Shown piece after piece: positions 22,831 to 33,318 of a stretch of 64,000 bases of DNA. The translations under genes and the position numbers were made by a program. Positions within the stretch are counted from its first letter, which is position 1, and the number at the start of each line of letters is the position of its first letter. This stretch comes from Okapia johnstoni (taxonomy: Eukaryota > Chordata > Mammalia > Artiodactyla > Giraffidae), in the NCBI GenBank assembly GCA_024291935.2, contig CM044307.1:98647461-98711460 (forward strand), in the 5' to 3' direction. The notes under the pieces were generated by a model. The model was not told where the DNA came from, ran no database searches, and saw only the letters and a program-made list of their open reading frames with translations.

Positions 22831-24250
22831 TTTTTTAAAGTATAATTTATATATAATAAAGTTCACCATTGTAAGTTTTAAGTTTGATATATTTGAGGAA
22901 ATATGTGTAATTGTGTAACTACGGCCTCAGTCCAATTTTAGACTGTGTCTGTCTTCACCAAAAATTCCTCTGTGGCCCCTTGCTGTCCATTCTTTTCCCA
23001 CCCCTGGCCAACTATAATCCAATATGGGCACACAGGTTTACATTCCCGCCAGAGATTATTGCGAGTTCTAATTATCCGTACCCTCAACAAACAGATTTTT
23101 CAGACTTTTTGATTTTAATCATTCTAGTGTAAATAGTGGTATTTTATTGTGGTTTTAATTTGCATTTCATAATTGTAGAGAGAAAACCTTTATTGGTGAG
23201 TTGCATGTTTTCTCATGGTCTGGAGCTTATCACTTTACTTAATGGTGTTTTTTGAAGAGAAAGGTTACTGATTTTCCTGAAGTTAAATTTAAGTTTCTTT
23301 AATGGATCATGGCTTTGGAGTAACACAAGGAAATTTTACATAACTCCAAAGTCAGGAGTTTTCTATTTTCCCATTGTCTTCTCCTATTTCTTCTCGGCAG
23401 TGTGTAGTTTTAATTTGTACATTTTAATATTTGTTTCATTTTGTGTTTATTTTTGTAAATGGTGTGAGACTAGATGTTAAATTTATTTTGACATATAAAT
23501 ATCCAATCATCCCGATGGCATTTAGTGAAAAGTTTTTCTTTCTTCTTCATGTTGCCTTGGCACATTTATGAAAAATCAGTTGACATAATTAGAAGGTATG
23601 TTTCTGGAGTTTTTATTTCATTCCATTGGTATTTATGTCTATGTCTATGGAAATAACATATTGTCTTTATTACTGTAGCTTTATATTAACCTCTAAAATC
23701 AAAGAGTATAAATATATATCCTTCTTTTTTTATTTTTTTAATTTTAAATTAGTTTATTTATCTATTTTTTAACTTTACAATATTGTATTGGTTTTGCCAT
23801 ACACTGACATGAATCCACCATGGGTGTACATGTGTTCCCCTTCCAGAACCCCCCTCCCACCTCCCTCTATATATATCCTTCAGCTTTGACTTTCTTTTCC
23901 AAAATTGTTCAACTTTTCTTGATCTTTTGCCTTTCTATATAAAATTTAAGATTAGCTTATCAATTTCTATAATAACAAGATTTGGAATTTTAGTTGAGAT
24001 TTTGTTGAATTTATAGATCTGCTTGGAGAATTGCTTTCTTAATCATATTCTTCCAATCTATGAATGTGGCACATCTCACCTTTTTTGTGTCTTTTAAAGT
24101 TTTTCTCAGCAATGTATTATAGTTTTTAGTCTGCAGGTCTTGGATTTATGTTAAGTTTATTTCTAAATATTTTATTCTTTTAATGCTGCTGTTAAAATTT
24201 GTTTTCTTAACTGTATTTCAGATATTTTGTTCTTATCAGATTCAAATAAT
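22831..24250 (-). mobile_element. L1M 3' region, split by a younger L1 piece
   Basis: The antisense L1 3' UTR ('ataataaagttcaccattg', '...cccacccctggccaac', 'aatttgcatttcataattg') leads into ORF2-like antisense sequence ('tctttattactgtagctttat', 'gatttggaattttagttgag', 'cttccaatctatgaatgtgg'). The element is interrupted at 23725-23868 by a bovine-type L1 3' end. About 1.25 kb of the old L1 remains. No frame is intact. Confidence 0.75.
23712..23881 (-). mobile_element. Bovine-type L1 3' end nested in L1M
   Basis: A T-rich start, then 'actttacaatattgtattgg', 'ttttgccatacactgacatg' and 'cccccctcccacctccctc' are the antisense 3' UTR of ruminant L1. The 13-bp repeat atatatatccttc occurs at both ends (23712-23724 and 23869-23881), giving a perfect target-site duplication and dating this piece as younger than its L1M host. 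Confidence 0.88.
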
Positions 24251-24261
24251 TTTTGTATTTA

Positions 24262-24333
24262 TCTTGTATCCTATATATATATTATCCTATATATATCCTA
24301 TATATATCTTGTATCTTGTATCCTATCCTATGC
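24262..24333. repeat. Imperfect AT-rich minisatellite
   Basis: Repeated variants of 'tcctatatata' and 'tcttgta' units, typical of slippage expansion. The overlapping frames that read as tyrosine/isoleucine-rich peptides are products of this repeat. Confidence 0.8.
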
Positions 24334-24444
24334 TTATCATGTACACATTTATTAATTCTAGTACATGAACCATTTTTTCATAAAAAGTTTTCAGGATTTT
24401 TAAAGGGTATCTCATTCTGGATGTCTCCCAGAAATAGTCTGTAT

Positions 24445-24515
24445 GCTACCTGAGAGTAGTTAACCATGCTTAGCACATAATGAATACTCGATACATATTT
24501 ATTGAATGATGGAAT
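24445..24515 (+). mobile_element. LINE L2 3' terminus, sense
   Basis: 'tgcttagcacataatgaatactcgatacatatttattgaatga' matches the sense L2 3' end. Confidence 0.65.
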
Positions 24516-25617
24516 GGATTTTTGCATGTATTTCTCCAATATATTATGCTTTTTCTAACTTTAGTTTACAAGTACTTTAAATTTATAAAAATAAAACTTT
24601 AATAGGTTTGATTATATATTTATATTTTGTTATAAATACATTGCAAATGTTCCGTGCTTTAGACTCCATTCCTAGGTCATACAGACAATGTAATAACAAA
24701 ATCCAAGTTGGCGATAAAATAAGAGTTGTTTTATCCAAGAGCATTTTGGTGAAAAAATTCACTTTTTCTTTTTTCCAAAAGGATGCAAAGTTTAAGGTAA
24801 ATATGTGATCAATACTAAATGTATTAAGAATGCATCCCTTACAATCAGGTTTTTATTTCATGAAAGAAAATTGCTTATGCCTTATCATGTTTATTGTGTA
24901 ATTTGCAATTTACAGCAACGTGCATTTATTTAATTTTCACTTAAATTTTGTAAATTGCATTGTTTAAGAATACACTGAGTACAAATCTTTTTTATTCACT
25001 TCTGTTTTTTTTTTTTTTTTTTAACCAGCAATCTGTGTCATTTTTAACACCTCACATTCTACTGGGAAGATCTTTTTTTCCTTAAATAATTTTTGAGTGA
25101 GGAATTTCAATTGCATAAAACACAAACACCTGTTTTCCCCACGTATGAATTGATATAATGCCAAACATACATCAGTCTGACTACTGTGTGAGTTGTGTCA
25201 ACATATAACTTTTCAAGCCAAAGACAGGTTTATGGAGTTTTCAACTTATCAGCTCTGAAACTGCATCAGTTTGGAAATTAAAGACCCAAAGAAAAATGTC
25301 AACAAACATAAACAGAAAGGTGCAACCTACAAAGTTAGCTTTTTTCCACTACAAATAAAGATTGTCCTACATGTGAGGCAGTATTTCTTGCAAGCGTGTG
25401 GAGTCAAGCCTGCACCATGCATGCCTAAGTGTATATCCACTGCACTTAATTGCATGTATGTATTAATATTACATGGAAAGTATACAGTAATCAACAAAAG
25501 CTCAGGAGCTTTTCACCATTCTGGCATCTCTTCATTTTGCTACCACTTCCCAAACAATCCATCTGTCCTCACTACCAGTCTGACCTGTTTGTTACCGTTG
25601 CTCCCAGAGGCAGCTGT
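24516..25617. other. AT-rich DNA with a T18 tract
   Basis: Poly-T at 25005-25022. The 119-codon frame at 25271-25630 has no motif, and its composition matches the surrounding DNA. Confidence 0.4.
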
Positions 25618-25718
25618 AAGCAATGGGTAAGAGCCAGGGCTCTAGACTGTGTTATCTAGGTTCACATTTTTGGCTTAGTCACTTATTAGCTATGTAATCA
25701 TGGGCAATTTATTTATGT
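25618..25718 (+). mobile_element. MIR SINE 5' half
   Basis: 'gggtaagagccagggctctagactgtg', then 'cttagtcacttattagctatgtaatcatgggcaatttattta' is the MIR tRNA-related and core region. It is cut off where a Bov SINE fragment begins at 25719. Confidence 0.75.
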
Positions 25719-25860
25719 GAGAATGGCAACCCACTGTAGTATTCTTGCCAGGGAGAATCCCATGGACAGAGGAGCCTGGAGGGCTACAGTCTGTGGGGTC
25801 CCAAAGACTTGAGCATGACTAAATGACTGAATACACTCACCCAACACACACACATGTGTG
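25719..25860 (+). mobile_element. BOV-A SINE fragment with CA tail
   Basis: Sense strand 'gagaatggcaacccactgtag...ggagcctggagggctacag...gcatgactaaatgactga', followed by a CA/TG-rich tail. The tRNA head is missing. Confidence 0.9.
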
Positions 25861-26211
25861 TAGTTACGTGTCTCTGTGTTGGAAGTGCTATTCCTATCTG
25901 TTATCTATCTATATATACATATTTCCATTTTTTAGTATTAACCCTTTAGCTTAGTACAAAGTTTGATGAAGGTAAACATTGATAAGAAATAATGTCATTA
26001 TCAAAAAAATTGATTAACTCAGAACTTATTCAGGTTTTGGTATGTGCCAGTGCTAAAGTACATATATGAATAGTTAATAGCATGTTTAGTAGTTATTTTA
26101 GATTATGGGTCCAAATTACTTCAGCAGTATGAGAACTGAACATTCTTGTAAGTACCCATGGTCATCCTGCTTAAAATATATCAGGAAGATTTTCCATACT
26201 GTACCAAATAA
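25861..26211. other. AT-rich DNA, nothing recognised
   Basis: Short (tatc)n-like stretch near 25895-25920 only. Confidence 0.45.
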
Positions 26212-26410
26212 TTGTCATAAGTTGTATCTGACTCTTGGGACCCCATGGACTGTAGCCTGCCTGGCTTCTCTGTCCATGGGATTTTCCAGGCAAGAATACT
26301 GGAGTGGATTGCCATTTCCTTCTCCAGGGTATCTTCCTGACCCAGGAATCAAACCTGGGTCTCCTGCATTGCAGGCAGATTCTTTACCGACTGAGCTATG
26401 AGGGAAGCCC
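26212..26410 (-). mobile_element. Bov-tA SINE, full length
   Basis: Antisense, from 'attgtcataagttgtatctgac' to 'ctgagctatgagggaagccc'. Its core reads 'ctggagtggattgccatttcc'. Confidence 0.93.
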
Positions 26411-26794
26411 TAACTCTCATATTCCTGTGTAAATCAGAAACAATTAATAATCCATACTTTCTTGTATTTAGTCAGCATCACAGAAATCCTATTGACTTTT
26501 CTGTTTTTCATTTTTAGTTCTAAGGACCAAATTATTATGGGCCTTGTGGCACTGTTTCATATTATGGTTCCTTTGTAAAGATTACAAATGTTTTAAAAGA
26601 TATTATGAAAAAAAATGAACAGTTTCTCTCCATCATGTTTTTCTTATCATGACAATATTCTTTTCTGTCAGAAAGTTGTGAGGAAGTCTCCATTATTGAT
26701 CAATAGCTCAGTGTCTTGAGAAGATGAAAACAATATAGAGCTTAAATAGCTTTAAAACATTTTATATTTTGAAATTCAGTTATAAAAATACTGA
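26411..26794. other. AT-rich DNA, nothing recognised
   Basis: Nothing recognised. Confidence 0.45.
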
Positions 26795-26879
26795 CTATTA
26801 AACGTTTGTGACAGGCCAGGCTTTATGTTTGTCATGTTAGTGACATCATTTCATTCATCCTCATAAAAAGCCTAGAAGT
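26795..26879 (-). mobile_element. MIR SINE fragment, antisense
   Basis: 'aggccaggctttatgtttgtcatg' and 'atcatttcattcatcctcataaaaagcc' resemble the MIR reverse complement. It ends where an LTR begins. Confidence 0.5.
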
Positions 26880-27222
26880 TGTATTAGTCTATTTAGGTGG
26901 CTCTAACAAAAATGTCATAGACTAGGTCACTGAAGCACAGAAATTTGTTTCTCACCATTCTGGAAGCTGGGGAGTCCAGGTTCAAGGCACTGGCAGATTT
27001 TGGTATTTGGTGGAGACAAGCTTCCTGGTTCATACACAGCCATCTTCTTGCTGTGTCCTGCATGGAAGGAGGGACAGGGTTCCTCTCTGAAGTCTTTTTT
27101 ATAAGGGTGCTAATCCCATTTATAAAGACTCCTCCTTCATGGCCTAACTAACGTGGGGGTTAGGTTTCAGCATATCAATTAGCTGGGGGTGTATGGGTGA
27201 GACAGTGGGACATACAAACATT
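26880..27222 (-). mobile_element. MLT1-type MaLR LTR, antisense
   Basis: It begins with the reverse complement of the MLT1 3' end ('tgtattagtctatttaggtgg'). It continues with 'ctcaccattctggaagctggg', 'gcttcctggttcatacac' and 'tataagggtgctaatcccat', and ends near 'gacatacaaacatta'. This is the whole LTR in reverse, about 340 bp with no internal region, so probably a solo LTR of an ancient ERVL-MaLR element. Confidence 0.85.
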
Positions 27223-27264
27223 AAATCATTAAAACATTAAGCATTAAATGATTAAAACATTAAA
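27219..27264. repeat. 23-bp tandem duplication
   Basis: Two copies of a 23-bp AT-rich unit with 21 of 23 bases shared sit at the LTR edge. Confidence 0.85.
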
Positions 27265-27425
27265 AGGTATACATGATCATTCCTATTTTACAGTGGAAGT
27301 GACTGTGCTGTGAGTGGGAATAACTTCCCAAGGATCACTCAGTCAGTGGTTCCTGGAGGACAGATGGGGATTCCCTGGTAGTTTGTCTGACTTTCAGCCT
27401 CTGATTGTAACCATCCCACTGAAAG
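27265..27425 (-). mobile_element. MIR SINE, antisense
   Basis: 'tcattcctattttacagtgg', 'ataacttcccaaggatcactcagtcagtgg' and 'gactttcagcctctgattgtaacc' form a diverged antisense MIR. Confidence 0.6.
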
Positions 27426-27475
27426 TGAAAATGATTTGCCTAGAGTTACCAAGGAAATGTTGATCTGATAGTTTC

Positions 27476-27598
27476 TCAAAGAAAATGGCAACCCACTCCA
27501 GTATTCTTGCCTAGAGATCCCATGGACAGAGGAGCCTGGTGGGCTACAGTCCATAGGGTTGCAAAGAATCAGACACGACTGAAGTGACTTAGCATGCA
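27476..27598 (+). mobile_element. BOV-A SINE fragment
   Basis: Sense strand 'aaaatggcaacccactccag...gaggagcctggtgggctacag...cagacacgactgaagtgacttagcatgc', without the tRNA head. Confidence 0.92.
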
Positions 27599-29346
27599 AT
27601 GCGCAAATTAGAGAAGAAACACATCATATGACCTCTCAAACTCTTTACACATTTCATTTTAATTAAATTATTCAGTATTTACCTAGTGCTTAGGATTAAT
27701 TATCCTTACTTGACAAATAAGAAAACTTGAGGAACCATGTCGTTATGAATATAATTACTTTATTGTCCATTAATCATAATTTAAGTGCAATTTTATTCCT
27801 AATCTCCTCTGTTTTTATAAAATTCCGTAATAAACTTGTTCAGGTATATTCATGTAGACAAATGAGCCCCAGGTGGTTCCAGTCAATTGCATGTTTTGTT
27901 TGTTATCTGGAGGCTTCTCTTGAATCTTTCAAATCTTTCACAAACAATTTCTTTTCAAATTACTGGTAGAACAGTGGTTCTTGGTTTGTGATTTTAATAA
28001 CTACTCCTGTTAAACCAGGCACATCGTGTATAGCAAAGAGCAAATACCTCTAGAATGAATGTGTGAATGAATGAATTTTATAATGTCAAGACTAAAAAAT
28101 TAGATTACTTAAAGGAAGGGATAGAGTTGTTTAATTGGATATGTGTTAAAATAGAAGCTGAATTCCTGAATATCTATTAGGAAAAAGTACTCTACAAGAA
28201 AATGATAGTTTTAATTTAGTACATCCTGAGAATGAATTCAAAGATTTTAGAGCAACTGACTTGTGCTAAGTAAGTCTAAATATTCTGCTATAAGTATTAA
28301 ATTGAAGGAGTAATTAAATCTTATTCTTTAAAGGTATATTGTACTTCTTTGAAGTTTATTCTATCTGGATTAAGTATTTTTATTTGATTTAAAACTTTGC
28401 TTTGATACCCATATCAGATAGGAAGATAAAATTTGTTTGAAAGAAATTCTTGTAAGTTTGATTTGATTTCTTATACTTCTGTTGAACATTTTCTATATGT
28501 TGTTTATTATGATGGGTAATAATAGATTTCTTTCAGAAGCAGAATACCCATTTCTGGGTATTTCATATTTAATTTCTTAAACCAAAAATTTTAAAATCAT
28601 GGTATCCTATATTGCAGTGTTTATTAAGCACAGATTATATGATCTAAAATGGAGTTTGTATTATTATTCAGAAATAATAACTTAAAAATCAGTTTTCAGA
28701 GTCAAAGGTTTTATTTTCTTTTAAATTCATCAGTCCCATGTCAAAGTCCTAAAAATAAATTCCCAATCACAGAGAATGTGAATGGAGAATGCAAGGAATT
28801 TTGTGGGAAAGGAACTACTTGCTAGTTTTAGTCATTGTTAAAATGGATTTAATTTTTTTTGACTATTTTGAAGGGTAATAAGAGAAGAGGATAAAAAAGA
28901 AAAAACTAATGGCTTCCAAGTAAAAGATGCTTGACCTTTGTTCTTTATTTTTATTCCCCACTTTGAATAACTCATATATTTGCACATCAATACTTTTATT
29001 GAAATTAGTAGTTATTGTGTTTGCTTATATTTGGTAGTAATCAAGTATAGTTTGCTATATAAATTCAAACGTTTTCATTAAATCAGGGATATTAACTTAT
29101 GGGAATAGCGATTTATTTTTTATTCATCATTTTTTTTTATTGTTGTTGAAAGATGTGTCCTTCATTTTGATTAAAAACTCCATTGACAATGATTTTTCTT
29201 TTCACTGTTCATACATATTTGAATTTAAACTTTAATCTTTAATAATCAAATTGCATTTTCAGTATGAAGATACTCAGAGTACTGTATGAATGATTAAATG
29301 GAGCTTAATAGCTATAATAGTAATTTCTTTTGATTCACTGGAAGGT
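27599..29346. other. AT-rich DNA, largely unrecognised
   Basis: A weak antisense MIR-like segment may lie near 27650-27735 ('cttgacaaataagaaaacttgaggaac'). No other repeat and no credible coding frame was seen in the 1.7 kb. Confidence 0.4.
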
Positions 29347-29572
29347 GTAGGTGCATGCATGCTAAGTCGCTTCAGTCATGTCTGACTCTTTGCGACCACA
29401 TGGACTGTATAGCCCTCCAGGCTCCTCTGTCCATGGGATTCTCCAGGCAAGAATACTGGAATGAGTAACTATGCCCTTCTCCAGGGGATCTTCCTGACCC
29501 AGGGATAGAACCTGCCTCTCCTGTGGCTCCTGCCTTGCAGGTGGATTCTTTACCACTGAGCCAGTGGGGAAA
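29347..29572 (-). mobile_element. Bov-tA SINE with a small internal duplication
   Basis: Antisense, with a tail of the 'gcatgctaagtcgcttcagtc' type. Near the head 'cctctcctgtggctcctgccttgcagg' carries extra bases compared with the usual 'tctcctgcattgcagg', so a short duplication seems to have occurred. Confidence 0.92.
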
Positions 29573-29772
29573 AGTAGTAGTTTAATTGTTAAGTTGTGTC
29601 ATACTCCTGTAACCCCATGGACTTTAGCCTACCATGCTCCTCTGTCCTTGAGGTTTCCCAGGGAAGACTACTGGTTGGATTGCCATTTTCCTTCTCCAGG
29701 GGATCTTCCTGACCCTGGGATTGAACCCAGGTCTCCTGCATTGCAGGCGGATTCTTTACTGATTGAGCAGCA
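29573..29772 (-). mobile_element. Bov-tA SINE, second in tandem
   Basis: A second antisense unit follows immediately ('gtagtttaattgttaagttgtgtcatac...gcaggcggattctttactgattgagcagc'). It is more diverged than the unit to its left. Confidence 0.9.
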
Positions 29773-30553
29773 CTAGTAGATACTAGATGTAATTGTTAAA
29801 AAGATTCCCTCTTAGCAGTATATCCAAAGCTTAACATACATTTTAAAGTTCCTGTGTCTGCTTTCAAGCATGAGATCTTCCTTGAGCCAGTGAACTTATC
29901 TTAGTGAATATGAAAGATGCACTAATTTGTTCAACATGCATCCAAATAATACTCTGATTCACAAGTGGCATCAAATTCATTTGAAAGTAAATACTTGTTC
30001 CTGAGTTTTTGTATTGAATGTTTGATTTTAGCCTTTTCTACAACTTTTCCACTTACAAAGAAATATGAGTAGATAGTTGAGGATCTTTTTCTCATGGGAA
30101 GGATTTTCAACATGAAAGCTTTCATTTCCTAAATTGCAGAATACATAGAGTTAATGGACGTTCTATTTCATTTCTACTTTTCTGCTAATATGATCAATGT
30201 CTAATGTTTAGGTTGTGCCAAAATACCAAGAATTTGGTTTGCCTTTAGAGTGTGAACATAGGTTTTTATTAAAAATATTTACAACTCCCTAAATTCTCAT
30301 TACCCAATTTAAATTTCCAAATTAATATCCCAAGTCATGAGATGAATCATTATTTCCAAGGGAGTCAAATACTATTAAGAATGTCATAAAATGTGGTGTC
30401 ATTTAGCTGTCTTGGAGAACCATAAAATCTCTATTTCTGCATAAATGTAAAATTGGCAAACCAATTTATGAGCTCTTCTTCATACAACTCTGGCTTTGAG
30501 CCATTTTTAGCTCATGTGATTTGTATGATATTAACTAAAAAGAACTTCGTGAT
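29773..30553. other. AT-rich DNA, nothing recognised
   Basis: Nothing recognised. Confidence 0.45.
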
Positions 30554-30676
30554 TGCTGTGGTCTGAATGTATCTCCCCCAAATTCATGTTGAAACTTAAC
30601 CTCCAAGGTGATATTATTGGGAGAGGAGGCTTGGCAGGTGATTAGGTCATGAGGGTGGTGTCCTCATAATGAGATT
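30554..30676 (+). mobile_element. MLT1-type LTR, 5' part, sense
   Basis: 'tgctgtggtctgaatgtatc', 'aaattcatgttgaaacttaacc' and 'ggtgattaggtcatgagggtgg' are the first ~120 bp of an MLT1 LTR. A SINE then breaks it. Its 3' end is probably the short sense piece at 31182-31206. Confidence 0.85.
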
Positions 30677-30874
30677 GTGAAGTGAAAGTGAAAGTCGCTC
30701 AGTTGTGTCTGACTCTTTGAGCCCATGGACTATAGAGTCCATGGAATTCTCCAGGCCAGAATACTGGAGTAGGTAGCCTTTCCCTTCTCCAGAGGATCTT
30801 CCCAACCCAGGGATCAAACCCATGTCTCCAACATTGCAGGCAGATTCTTTACCAACTGAGCTATCTGGGAGCCC
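30677..30874 (-). mobile_element. Bov-tA SINE inside a broken MLT1 LTR
   Basis: Antisense, from 'gtgaagtgaaagtgaaagtcgc' to 'gagctatctgggagccc'. No convincing target-site duplication was seen around it. Its right edge abuts the left arm of an inverted repeat. Confidence 0.93.
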
Positions 30875-30965
30875 TTGTTTAGGATTCAAAATGTGGAATT
30901 TAGAGATAAGAAAGGCAGGAGCTATTAGCGTTGCCTGTGTACACAGCCCACTGAATACCACTGTT

Positions 30966-31145
30966 GGTCAGTTTGGGCTGCTACCACAAAATACCACAGG
31001 CTGAGTAGTTTATAAACAATAGAAATTTATTTCTCATAGTTCTAGAGGCTGAAGACTGAGAAAAGTGTGCCTGGTGGTTAAGCAAGAACCCTCTTCCGGG
31101 TTTCAGATTTCTTGGATCCTCACTTGATGAAAGGGTTAAGGGATC
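30966..31145 (-). mobile_element. MLT1-type LTR 3' portion, antisense
   Basis: 'cagtttgggctgctaccac' and 'ttataaacaatagaaatttatttctcatagttctagaggctg' are the reverse complement of the MLT1 3' third. The match then weakens through 'ggatcctcacttgatgaaaggg'. It lies inside the inverted repeat. Confidence 0.75.
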
Positions 31146-31181
31146 TTAATTAGCAATCTTGTAAAGGAAGACCCTAGAAAG

Positions 31182-31206
31182 ATTTTGTTGTAGCAGCCCA
31201 AACTGA
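31182..31206 (+). mobile_element. MLT1-type LTR 3' end, sense
   Basis: 'attttgttgtagcagcccaaactg' is the sense 3' end of the LTR at the start of the right inverted-repeat arm. It is likely the remaining end of the LTR that starts at 30554. Confidence 0.7.
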
Positions 31207-31414
31207 CCGATTGTGGTATTCAGTGGGCTGTGTACACAGGCAATGCTAGTAACTCCTGCTATTTTTACTTCTAAATTCCACATTCTGAATCCTAAACTAG
31301 AGTTCCTTGAAAGGTATTGCTAAGGATCAACTACCAAAAGCATATATTTTCATATTATATTCAAATGTGAAGTGTAGGGTGTTCTTAAATTTTACACCCA
31401 CTTATGTCCATGCA

Positions 31415-31706
31415 TTCACTCAGTTAATACTTGTTTGGCATGCGCTGTAAGTCCTTGACAGTGTGCTTGATAGTGAGGATATATTTCTGGCCAAGTCAAA
31501 GCTGACTCTATCTTCATAGAGCTTCAACTTCGGAGGGGAAGACCAATGAATATCAAATAATGAGACATTTGTTTCAATTGTAATAAGTGCTACAAGGGAA
31601 GAACAGGTGTCATGAGCATGTTTAACGGCAGATCTGAATATGACTGGTGGTCAGAGGAAGCAATCCTCAAGGAAGTAGATTTTTAGATCAAGCTTCGGAA
31701 GGAGGA
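31415..31706 (-). mobile_element. LINE L2 fragment, antisense (left part)
   Basis: 'cattcactcagttaatacttg', 'agtgaggatatatttctggcc', 'gagcttcaacttcgg' and 'ataagtgctacaaggg' follow the antisense L2 3' region. It continues to the right of a SINE pair at about 32056. Confidence 0.62.
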
Positions 31707-32055
31707 TGGGCTTCCCTGATAGCTCAGCTGGTAAAGAATCCACCTGCAATGCAGAGACCCTGGTTCAATTCATGGGTCAGGAAGATCCTCTGGAGAAGGG
31801 ATAGGCTACCCACTCCAGTATTCTTGGGCTTCCCATGTGGCTCAGCTGGTAAAGAATGGCTCATATGGTAAACAGTTGGCCTGCAATGCAGGAGACCTGG
31901 GTTCAGTCTCTGAGTCTGAAAGATCCTCTGGAGAGGGGAATGACAACCCACTCCAGTATTCTTGCCTGGAGAAGTCCATGGACAGAGGAGCCTGGCGGGC
32001 TACAGTCCATGGGGGTCGCAAAGAGTCAGACATGACTGAGTGACTAACACTTCAC
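31707..32055 (+). mobile_element. Two Bov-tA units in tandem, inside L2
   Basis: A first unit (31708-31825) starts 'gggcttccctgatagctcag' and stops at 'cactccagtattctt'. A second complete unit starts 'gggcttcccatgtggctcag' at 31826 and runs to 'catgactgagtgactaacac'. The second head contains an extra insertion ('aatggctcatatggtaaac') compared with other copies. The pair interrupts one L2 remnant. Confidence 0.92.
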
Positions 32056-32140
32056 AATGAGGACAGAGACAAGAAGTGCATTTCAGGCCAAGAGGGGAGT
32101 AGGCACAAAATACTCTAGGTATGCTGGTCTGAGCTACATA
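32056..32140 (-). mobile_element. LINE L2 fragment, antisense (right part)
   Basis: 'caagaagtgcatttcaggccaag' followed by 'gcacaaaatactctaggtatgctgg' continues the L2 copy that starts at 31415. Confidence 0.55.
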
Positions 32141-32239
32141 GATTAAATTACTCATGCCACAAGCCAAGATGTGAAGACAAATGTAATATTTACATATTTC
32201 ATTATTATTTTGGTTTTATTTGATTGTGGTTATCTGATT

Positions 32240-32628
32240 CTATCAATCCGAGTTCAGCCAGAGAAAGAAAAGTAGGAGGAAATATGTATGGAGACTTACT
32301 GTAAGCTGTTGGCTCACACAGTTGTGGGGACAAGCTAGACAAGTCCATTGGCATCCTAAGGCATCCTAGCCTGCTAGTACTCTTGCCTGGAGCTGAAGCT
32401 GCTTTCTGAGGCAGAATTTCCTTCAGTTCTGCTTTGAAGACTGATCAACTGAAAGGCCCACCCAGAATATCTTGGATAGTCCTCCTTCCTTAAAGTTTAC
32501 TGATTATGGATTATAATCATATGAATCATATCCACAAAATACCTTCACAGCAATACCCAGGTTGGCGTTTGATTGAATAACTGGGAACTCTAGCCTAGTC
32601 AAGTTGACACATAAAACTGACCATCACA
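32240..32628 (+). mobile_element. MLT2-type ERVL LTR
   Basis: Landmarks in order: 'agccagagaaagaaaag', 'ttggctcacacagttgtggg', 'gatcaactgaaaggcccaccc', 'aaaataccttcacagcaatacccagg' and 'agtcaagttgacacataaaactgaccatcaca', ending in CA. About 390 bp, sense strand. It looks like a solo LTR, since no ERVL internal region is recognised next to it. Confidence 0.8.
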
Positions 32629-33117
32629 CCGTTACAATTTAAATTTGTCCAATATGAACATTTAAATGTTCTTTATAGTTTAAAGTCAACCTGTCGTTTA
32701 GACAAAAATGTGCTCTTTGAACTACACCCCTTTCAGTCTTCTTCCCTCTCTCCAATGGCATCTAGGTGTCTGAGGGTGAGTATTCTGGAAAGGTTGTGTG
32801 TCATGAGACCTGGGGTCACGGGAAGAATGTGGGGCTCTCTCCCATGCTGTTCCTTGTGTGTGTGTACACTCACTGCTATGTGAACACTCCAGGTTTCTGT
32901 CCTTGATATACTTGATTGACGTATGGTCTTCCATTTGTACTTTGGTCCTGGCTGGTGTTTCTAGACACTTCCCTCAGTGGCTAGTCATGTAGATGTTCAA
33001 ACCTCTCTTTTATCCTCCATTTGTTCCATGGCCTGGGAGTTCTCATAGCCCCTCACTCACCAAGAGGGCTCGATGGTAAACCCATTGGTTCTCAACATGT
33101 CATTAACTTTGATATGG
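32629..33117. other. Unclassified, possibly old repeat
   Basis: The block is richer in GC than its flanks. The sequence after the SINE (33319-33480) has the same texture, as if the SINE split one block. I cannot name it. Confidence 0.3.
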
Positions 33118-33318
33118 GGAAGTGAAAGTTACTCAGTTGTGTCTGACTCTTTGCGATCCCATAGACAGTATAGTCCAGTATAGACTGAATTCTCTAGGCC
33201 AGAATACTGGAGGGGGTAGCCTTTCCCTTCTTCAGCGAATCTTCCCAAGCCAGGGATTGAACCCAGGTCTCCTGCATTGCAGGTGGATTCTTTACCAGCT
33301 GAGCCACAGCAGCTTCCA
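33118..33318 (-). mobile_element. Bov-tA SINE with internal duplication
   Basis: Antisense full unit from 'ggaagtgaaagttactcag' to 'gagccacagcagcttcc'. The segment 'cagtatagtccagtatagac' is a small tandem duplication within the core. Confidence 0.93.

Larger units (their letters stand above)
30877..31297. repeat. Large inverted repeat (two ~116-bp arms)
   Basis: Left arm 30877-30992 and right arm 31182-31297 are reverse complements with about 14 mismatches in 116 bp (near 88%). The spacer is 189 bp. Each arm contains the 3' end of an MLT1 LTR plus about 90 bp of non-LTR flank, so the flank itself has been duplicated in inverted orientation. Confidence 0.93.

Noticed and set aside
25271..25630. 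119-codon plus-strand frame
   Set aside because: No motif, no splice context and no sign of codon bias; likely chance.
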